NCBI RefSeq assembly: GCF_001269365.1
Contig: NZ_CXOM01000001.1
Location: 744,090-808,089 of the forward strand
DNA: 64,000 nt
Source of the DNA: Limnohabitans sp. Rim11
GTDB lineage: Bacteria > Pseudomonadota > Gammaproteobacteria > Burkholderiales > Burkholderiaceae_C
Direction: 5' to 3'
Each line of letters begins with the position of its first letter. Within the stretch, counting starts at the first letter, position 1. Both the position numbers and the translations under genes were made by a program. Positions 60,112 to 64,000 of the stretch are shown here, piece by piece. The notes below the pieces were generated by a model, which saw nothing but the letters and a program-made list of their open reading frames with translations, was not told the origin of the DNA and ran no database searches.

Positions 60112-60951
60112 TTAGAAGGTCGCTTGGACGGCGGCACGCAACTCTGCCGTCACTTCAGGACGAACACCAAACCAAGCTTCAAATGCGGGTACAGCTTGGT
60201 TCAATAACATGCCCAGACCATTGACTGTGACGTGGCCGCGTTTGCGTGCTTGTTCAAGCAGGGGTGTTTCAAGCGGAATATAGATAGCGTCAGAAACCAT
60301 GGCACTGGCTGGCAATGCATCCAAATGCACATCGAGTGCGGGTTGTCCATGCATCCCTTGTGTGGTGGTGTTGACCAACAATTTGACATCGGCCATGGCT
60401 TCGTTGCGCTCTGCCCATGAAACCACTTTTACACGGGGTCCAAATGCGTCTGCCAAAGCTTGTGCACGTTCTGCGGTTCTGTTTGCAATGCGGACTTCTG
60501 GTACGCCTTGCTCGAGCAAGCCCACCACAATGGCGCGTGCTGCACCGCCTGCACCTAAGACCAAAGCGGAGCCAGCATCACCGCGCCATGCTGGGTTGGC
60601 ATCTCGCAGGCTTTGGATATAACCATTGCCATCGTTGTTGGCACCCAGCAAACTGCCATCGGGTCGAACCACGATGGTGTTGATGGCTGCAATGTGACGG
60701 GCTGCAGGTGTCAGCTCGTCCATGAATTTCATGGCGTTAACTTTGTGGGGCACCGTGACGTTGCAACCTGCGAAACCCAAGGCTGAAAGACCGCGAATAG
60801 CGGCTTCCAACTTTTCGGGTTGAACTGGCAGTTGCACATACGCGCCTTTAAGCTCGTGTTTGGCAATCCAGTGGTTGTGAATGGCGGGAGATCTGGTGTG
60901 AGCCACGGGCCAACCCATGACACCCGCTAATACAAATCGCTTGTCGGACAT
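60112..60951 (-). CDS. Shikimate dehydrogenase-family protein, probably quinate/shikimate catabolic
   Basis: 279-residue AroE-family enzyme from MSDKRFVLAGVMG (60951; four upstream codons open). AHTRSPAIHN holds the S-x-S carboxylate site with Thr first and the conserved His-Asn; Lys70 in VTVPHK, Asn91 in INTI and Asp107 in ANNDGNGYI (Asn for the usual Thr) are the catalytic set, and GAGGAARA the NAD(P) loop. Better preserved than the 49836 protein. In the importer operon it would oxidise imported shikimate or quinate; a biosynthetic role is less likely inside a regulated transport operon. Confidence 0.8.
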   Translation of the reverse strand: MSDKRFVLAGVMGWPVAHTRSPAIHNHWIAKHELKGAYVQLPVQPEKLEAAIRGLSALGFAGCNVTVPHKVNAMKFMDELTPAARHIAAINTIVVRPDGSLLGANNDGNGYIQSLRDANPAWRGDAGSALVLGAGGAARAIVVGLLEQGVPEVRIANRTAERAQALADAFGPRVKVVSWAERNEAMADVKLLVNTTTQGMHGQPALDVHLDALPASAMVSDAIYIPLETPLLEQARKRGHVTVNGLGMLLNQAVPAFEAWFGVRPEVTAELRAAVQATF

Positions 60952-60984
60952 TTCTAGTACCAATACAAAGTTAATGCGGCAAGA

Positions 60985-62118
60985 TTACTTCTTGTTCAAA
61001 GGTGGCAGTGTTTCTGCAACCACTGTTTTGCCGTTGCGAATTTCAGTGATGAAGCTTTCGCGGTCAATGTCGCCTTTGTCATCAAAGCAAACATCCATCA
61101 AAACACCGGGGTGTTGCTTGGCAGAGAAGCAGCTGTTGCGAATGGCCGCGGCTGCAGCTTTGCGATCTACCTTGCCAGATTTTTCAATGGCGGCTTTCAA
61201 AACGTAAACCGCTGTGTAGCCTTTCACGCCGTTGTGATCAGACGCTGTTTTGTATTCGGCTTGGTACTTCTTGCCAAAGGCTTGGAGCTGAGGCGCTTCA
61301 ACCGTCAAGCCCACGTGTGCCACAGCACCGTTAGCGGCTTCACCAGCCAACTCAACCACCTTGGCGCTGGTCAACACTGTTTCGCCAATGACGGGCTTGT
61401 TCCAGCCTTGCTTGCGCAATTCGCGCAACAAGCGTGCGGATTCTTCTTCGTTGGTGTAAGCAAACAAAGCGTCAGCGCCAGATTGCTTGGCTTGAATCAC
61501 GGCAGCAGAGAAGTCCACTTGACCAGACTCGGTAGAAATTTCTGTCACGATTTGTGTGGGGCCTGTGGCCAACAAACCTTTGATGGTGGCATGACCGCCT
61601 TTGCCGAAGTCGTTGTTCACATACAAGACGGCCAACTTTTTAGATTTAGCTTGGATATAACGTGCCAACTTGGGGAAAGAAACGCTTTGGCCGAAAGCCG
61701 TGCGGAACACGTAGGGATTGCCTTGCTGGGTAATGGCAGCCGCTTCACCACCTGTGAAGTTAGGAATCTCACCGCGCTTGCTTTCAGTCATGGAAACCAT
61801 GATGGAGCCAGAGTAAACAGGACCCATGATGGCGAACACGTCGTTGTCGACAGCCTTTTGTGTCAAACCTTTGGCCACGCCGGGATTGGTTTGAGTGTCT
61901 TCGGATGTGTAGCTAATTTTGCGACCAGAAATGCCGCCTGCAGCATTGATTTCCTTAATGGCCAACTCAACGCCTTGTTTGAACATCACGCCAGACGTCG
62001 TACCAGGGCCAGACATCTCAACGATGTTGGCAATCTTGATATCTTGGGCTTGTGCCACGGCAGCACCTGCGGTGATGACGGTAGCCAATGCAATGCGGGT
62101 CATTTTCTGAATAGACAT
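60985..62118 (-). CDS. livK: ABC transporter substrate-binding protein LivK-like (system 2)
   Basis: 377-residue periplasmic receptor from MSIQKMTRIALATVI (62118, RBS AAGGAAAAG); a frame open to 62217 has no RBS. Signal peptide ends near VAQAQ. Type 1 periplasmic fold: IKIANIVEMSGPGTTSGVMFKQGVELAIKE, VFAIMGPVYSGSIM, LAVLYVNNDFGKGG and VKGYTAVYVLKAAIEK. Two Cys (NSCFSAKQHPG and MDVCFDD) near the C-terminus could form a disulfide. It leads the operon and is controlled from the divergent PcaR-like region. Ligand inferred as an alicyclic/aromatic acid. Confidence 0.9.
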   Translation of the reverse strand: MSIQKMTRIALATVITAGAAVAQAQDIKIANIVEMSGPGTTSGVMFKQGVELAIKEINAAGGISGRKISYTSEDTQTNPGVAKGLTQKAVDNDVFAIMGPVYSGSIMVSMTESKRGEIPNFTGGEAAAITQQGNPYVFRTAFGQSVSFPKLARYIQAKSKKLAVLYVNNDFGKGGHATIKGLLATGPTQIVTEISTESGQVDFSAAVIQAKQSGADALFAYTNEEESARLLRELRKQGWNKPVIGETVLTSAKVVELAGEAANGAVAHVGLTVEAPQLQAFGKKYQAEYKTASDHNGVKGYTAVYVLKAAIEKSGKVDRKAAAAAIRNSCFSAKQHPGVLMDVCFDDKGDIDRESFITEIRNGKTVVAETLPPLNKK

Positions 62119-62243
62119 AGTTTCTTTTCCTTGAGTCTGAAATACCAGGCCAACAGATGACCTAGCGCTGAGTGAACACAGGGTTGCGATATGTGTGAAA
62201 GCAACTGAAGTGAGCAACCTTGGACTGTACCCATTGCAACTTG

Positions 62244-62306
62244 AAAATTGCGATTTTTAGTCAGTCAAAAGTGCGATGAACGAACTTATTTGTGCGATGA
62301 TCGACC
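62244..62306. promoter_or_regulatory. PcaR-like operator region between livK and IclR
   Basis: GTGCGATGAACGAAC (62271-62285) and GTGCGATGATCGACC (62292-62306) are 21-bp-spaced direct repeats. The second, read on the minus strand, is GGTCGATCATCGCACA, close to the PcaR recognition sequence as I recall it from Pseudomonas (GTTCGATAATCGCACA). A third element, AAAAT-TGCG-ATTTT (62244-62257), is a perfect short palindrome. Sits 28 bases before the IclR TTG. Confidence 0.6.
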
Positions 62307-62333
62307 TAATTTAGGGTAAATAGGGGGTCTGAA

Positions 62334-63131
62334 TTGAAAATTGGTTTGACCAAAAGCAAAGCAAGCTCATTCGAACCCTTGTTAGCGCGTGATTGGATTG
62401 CAGGTTTAGAGCGGGGCTTGGCTGTCATTGAGGCCTTTGACGAAAATCACTCGCGCATGACTGCGCAGCAAGTCGGCGAACGTTGTGGGCTTTCACGCAC
62501 AGCAGCCAGAAGGTATTTGTTGACTTTGCAACATTTGGGCTATGTGAGCGGAGACACCAAACAGTTTTGGTTAACGCCCCGCATCATGCGTTTAGGACAA
62601 TCTTATTTGGCATCCGCAAGATTGCCACGCATCGCGCAGCCCGTTTTGCAAAGGGTCTCGGCCAGCTTGCAAGAAGTGGTGTACTTGGCGGTGCTAGATG
62701 CAGGGGAGGTTGTGTATGTCTCGCGAAACGGCCCCAACCGCGCCATGAGTTCTGGTTTTGTCTTGGGCGCTCGTGTACCGGGGCACGTGACTTCTGCCGG
62801 CATGTTGATGCTGGCCAATTTGCCTGAGCCTCAATTAGAGCAATGGTTTGCTACACACAGGTTGCCGGCGTACACGCCTTACACCATCGCCAACCCAGAA
62901 GATTTAAGAACGGAACTCAAGCGCATCCGACGTCAAGGCTGGTCTTTGTCTGAGCAGCAATTTGATTTGGCTTTCAGGGGTATTGCGGTGCCAATCAAAG
63001 ATTTGCGCGGCGATTTGTGTGGCGCACTCAGTGTGTTGATGCCGATCCAAGGGGAAAGTTCGGAGGCTGTGGTCAAGCGCATCGTCCCGGTCTTGCAAGA
63101 GGCTGCGCAATCCTTGCGCAACCTCATTTGA
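62334..63131 (+). CDS. IclR family regulator, PcaR/PobR-like
   Basis: 265-residue regulator with a TTG start at 62334 and AGGGGG upstream. The DNA-binding domain opens DWIAGLERGLAVIEAFDENHSRM and has the recognition helix CGLSRTAARRYLLTLQHLGYV, as in PcaR/PcaU/PobR; effector domain with LSEQQFDLAFRGIAVPIKDLRG. Close to the pobA-linked 13730 protein. The divergent target is the livK-aroE-LigI-livHMGF operon; an aromatic or hydroaromatic acid such as protocatechuate, 4-hydroxybenzoate or quinate is the likely effector. Confidence 0.87.
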   Translation: MKIGLTKSKASSFEPLLARDWIAGLERGLAVIEAFDENHSRMTAQQVGERCGLSRTAARRYLLTLQHLGYVSGDTKQFWLTPRIMRLGQSYLASARLPRIAQPVLQRVSASLQEVVYLAVLDAGEVVYVSRNGPNRAMSSGFVLGARVPGHVTSAGMLMLANLPEPQLEQWFATHRLPAYTPYTIANPEDLRTELKRIRRQGWSLSEQQFDLAFRGIAVPIKDLRGDLCGALSVLMPIQGESSEAVVKRIVPVLQEAAQSLRNLI

Positions 63132-63135
63132 ATGC

Positions 63136-64000
63136 TTATAAATCTTTCAGACCTTGGTGAATTTTTTGAATCATTCGCCAGCTGAAAAACAGAACGATGG
63201 GTGTGCTAAATCCAGCCAATATTTCTGGATTCACATTGATGCCGGAAGCCTTCATGGCTTTGCCCAAATAAAGCACCAAGCTCACCACATAGTAGGTAAT
63301 CGCGGCAATCGACAAACCCTCCACCGTGGTTTGCAGTCTGAGTTGTAAGGCCTGACCGCGTGTGAGTTTTTCTAACAGCTGTTGGTTCTGCGCCTCTGCC
63401 GCAATTTCAACCCGGGTACGAAGCAATGCACTGGCTCTGGCCACCCGCTCAGCCAAGGCAGACAAGCGAATAGAGGTGGCATTGACGGTGGCCATGGCAG
63501 GGGCCAATCGGCGTTGCATAAATTCGCCCAAAGTCTGAATGCCAGACAAAGGCCTCTCGCGCATCTCAGAAATTCGTTCACGCACAATAGCGTCGTAGGC
63601 GCGTGCAGCACTGAACCTGTAGCTGTTTTCTGCGGTGGTACTTTCAACTTGCGCCGCCAAGCTGGCAAGACTGCTAAGCAGTACCTCGTCGCTGTCTGTA
63701 TTGGCCTCTAGTTTGGCCGTGATGTTGACCAAGGCTTTCTCTGTTTCTGACAGCTTGCCCGACAACTTTTTTGCCACGGGCAAACTCAGCAAAGACATGA
63801 TGCGATAGGTCTCGAGCTCTAACAAGCGCTGAGCAATACGGCCCGCTCTGTTTTCAGAAGTTTCAGGCGACGCCAAGATCAGCATCCTGATAAAGCCATC
63901 GTCGCCAATTCGCAAATTGGTAATCAAGTGAGAATGTGATTGATCTCCGGCGGTGCGGCCCATCTTGGAGCCAATCACGGTGCCTTCTCCCAGCCATTGT
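63136..64000 (-). CDS. DUF3422 family membrane protein, 3' part (leaves window at right edge)
   Basis: The frame stays open from the stop at 63136 to base 64000 (about 288 codons), reading in through QWLGEGTVIGSKMGRTAGDQSHSH, a recognisable DUF3422 block, so the true start lies beyond the window (family length about 430). A predicted coiled/helical region (residues about 70-200 of the visible part) is followed by two hydrophobic segments near the C-terminus (IAAITYYVVSLVLYLGKAM and ILAGFSTPIVLFFSW). Function of the family is unknown; it is likely an inner-membrane protein with a cytosolic domain. Confidence 0.82.
   Translation of the reverse strand, partial: QWLGEGTVIGSKMGRTAGDQSHSHLITNLRIGDDGFIRMLILASPETSENRAGRIAQRLLELETYRIMSLLSLPVAKKLSGKLSETEKALVNITAKLEANTDSDEVLLSSLASLAAQVESTTAENSYRFSAARAYDAIVRERISEMRERPLSGIQTLGEFMQRRLAPAMATVNATSIRLSALAERVARASALLRTRVEIAAEAQNQQLLEKLTRGQALQLRLQTTVEGLSIAAITYYVVSLVLYLGKAMKASGINVNPEILAGFSTPIVLFFSWRMIQKIHQGLKDL

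Noticed and set aside
61111..62160. A 349-codon open frame on the plus strand, opposite livK system 2
   Set aside because: Translation has no family features and runs antisense through a clear LivK receptor with signal peptide and RBS. It is a codon-bias shadow.

Overview
The window reads as chromosome of a Burkholderiales bacterium, most likely a freshwater Comamonadaceae of the Limnohabitans/Rhodoferax/Polaromonas kind. The signs are four Bug-type (tripartite tricarboxylate) solute receptors, many IclR regulators, a GltIJKL transporter, PobA and PcaIJ, densely packed operons, and G+C that looks moderate (roughly half) by eye. No rRNA, tRNA, phage, IS element or CRISPR array was seen. Nearly every gene serves uptake and breakdown of small organic acids, aromatics, amino-acid derivatives or alicyclic acids.

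Layout. 1-913: 5' part of an indolepyruvate-type ferredoxin oxidoreductase (leaves the window). 1176-4352: glutamate/aspartate ABC importer gltIJKL. 4588-4977: VOC protein. 5060-12423: GntR-controlled 2-hydroxyacid/glyoxylate block (Bug receptor, serine-glyoxylate-type aminotransferase, YdiJ-like FAD/Fe-S dehydrogenase, CaiB-type CoA transferase). 12699-13662: periplasmic FKBP isomerase and DUF3237 protein. 13730-18003: IclR regulator and pobA, then the DNA-damage proteins AlkD and SRAP, then an extradiol dioxygenase. 17948-21413: DadA-like, M20 and Bug genes, probably for N-acyl amino acids, beside a LysR gene. 22484-27616: SDR, Bug, CMD-family protein, unknown protein, PcaI, PcaJ and a LigI-like hydrolase.

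27687-41113 is one long minus-strand island: CobW GTPase, hydantoinase-like and isochorismatase-like hydrolases, LivKHMGF importer, two MmgE/PrpD proteins, a TcuA-like flavoprotein, a flavin-reductase-fold protein and a PEP mutase/isocitrate lyase-family enzyme, divergent from an IclR gene at 41248. The enzyme set suggests ring opening, deamidation, oxidation, hydration and retro-aldol cleavage without CoA. 41248-45870 continues on the plus strand with a Cys-rich protein, an AtuA (DUF1446) pair and an acyl-CoA synthetase.

45850-62118 appears to be a set of alicyclic/aromatic acid operons: an M29/NicX-like protein, Bug, a KstD-like flavoprotein and an atypical AroE (minus strand), then IclR, a KstD-like flavoprotein fused to NIPSNAP domains, an AP_endonuc_2-type TIM barrel that could be a 3-dehydroshikimate dehydratase, and a Gfo/Idh/MocA dehydrogenase (plus strand), then a second LivKHMGF system with a second AroE and a LigI-like hydrolase (minus strand). 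A PcaR/PobR-like IclR gene (62334) is divergent from the last operon. My inference is that alicyclic hydroxy- or keto-acids (quinate, shikimate or oxocyclohexanecarboxylate type) are imported and funnelled to 4-hydroxybenzoate/protocatechuate. The right edge holds most of a DUF3422 membrane protein.
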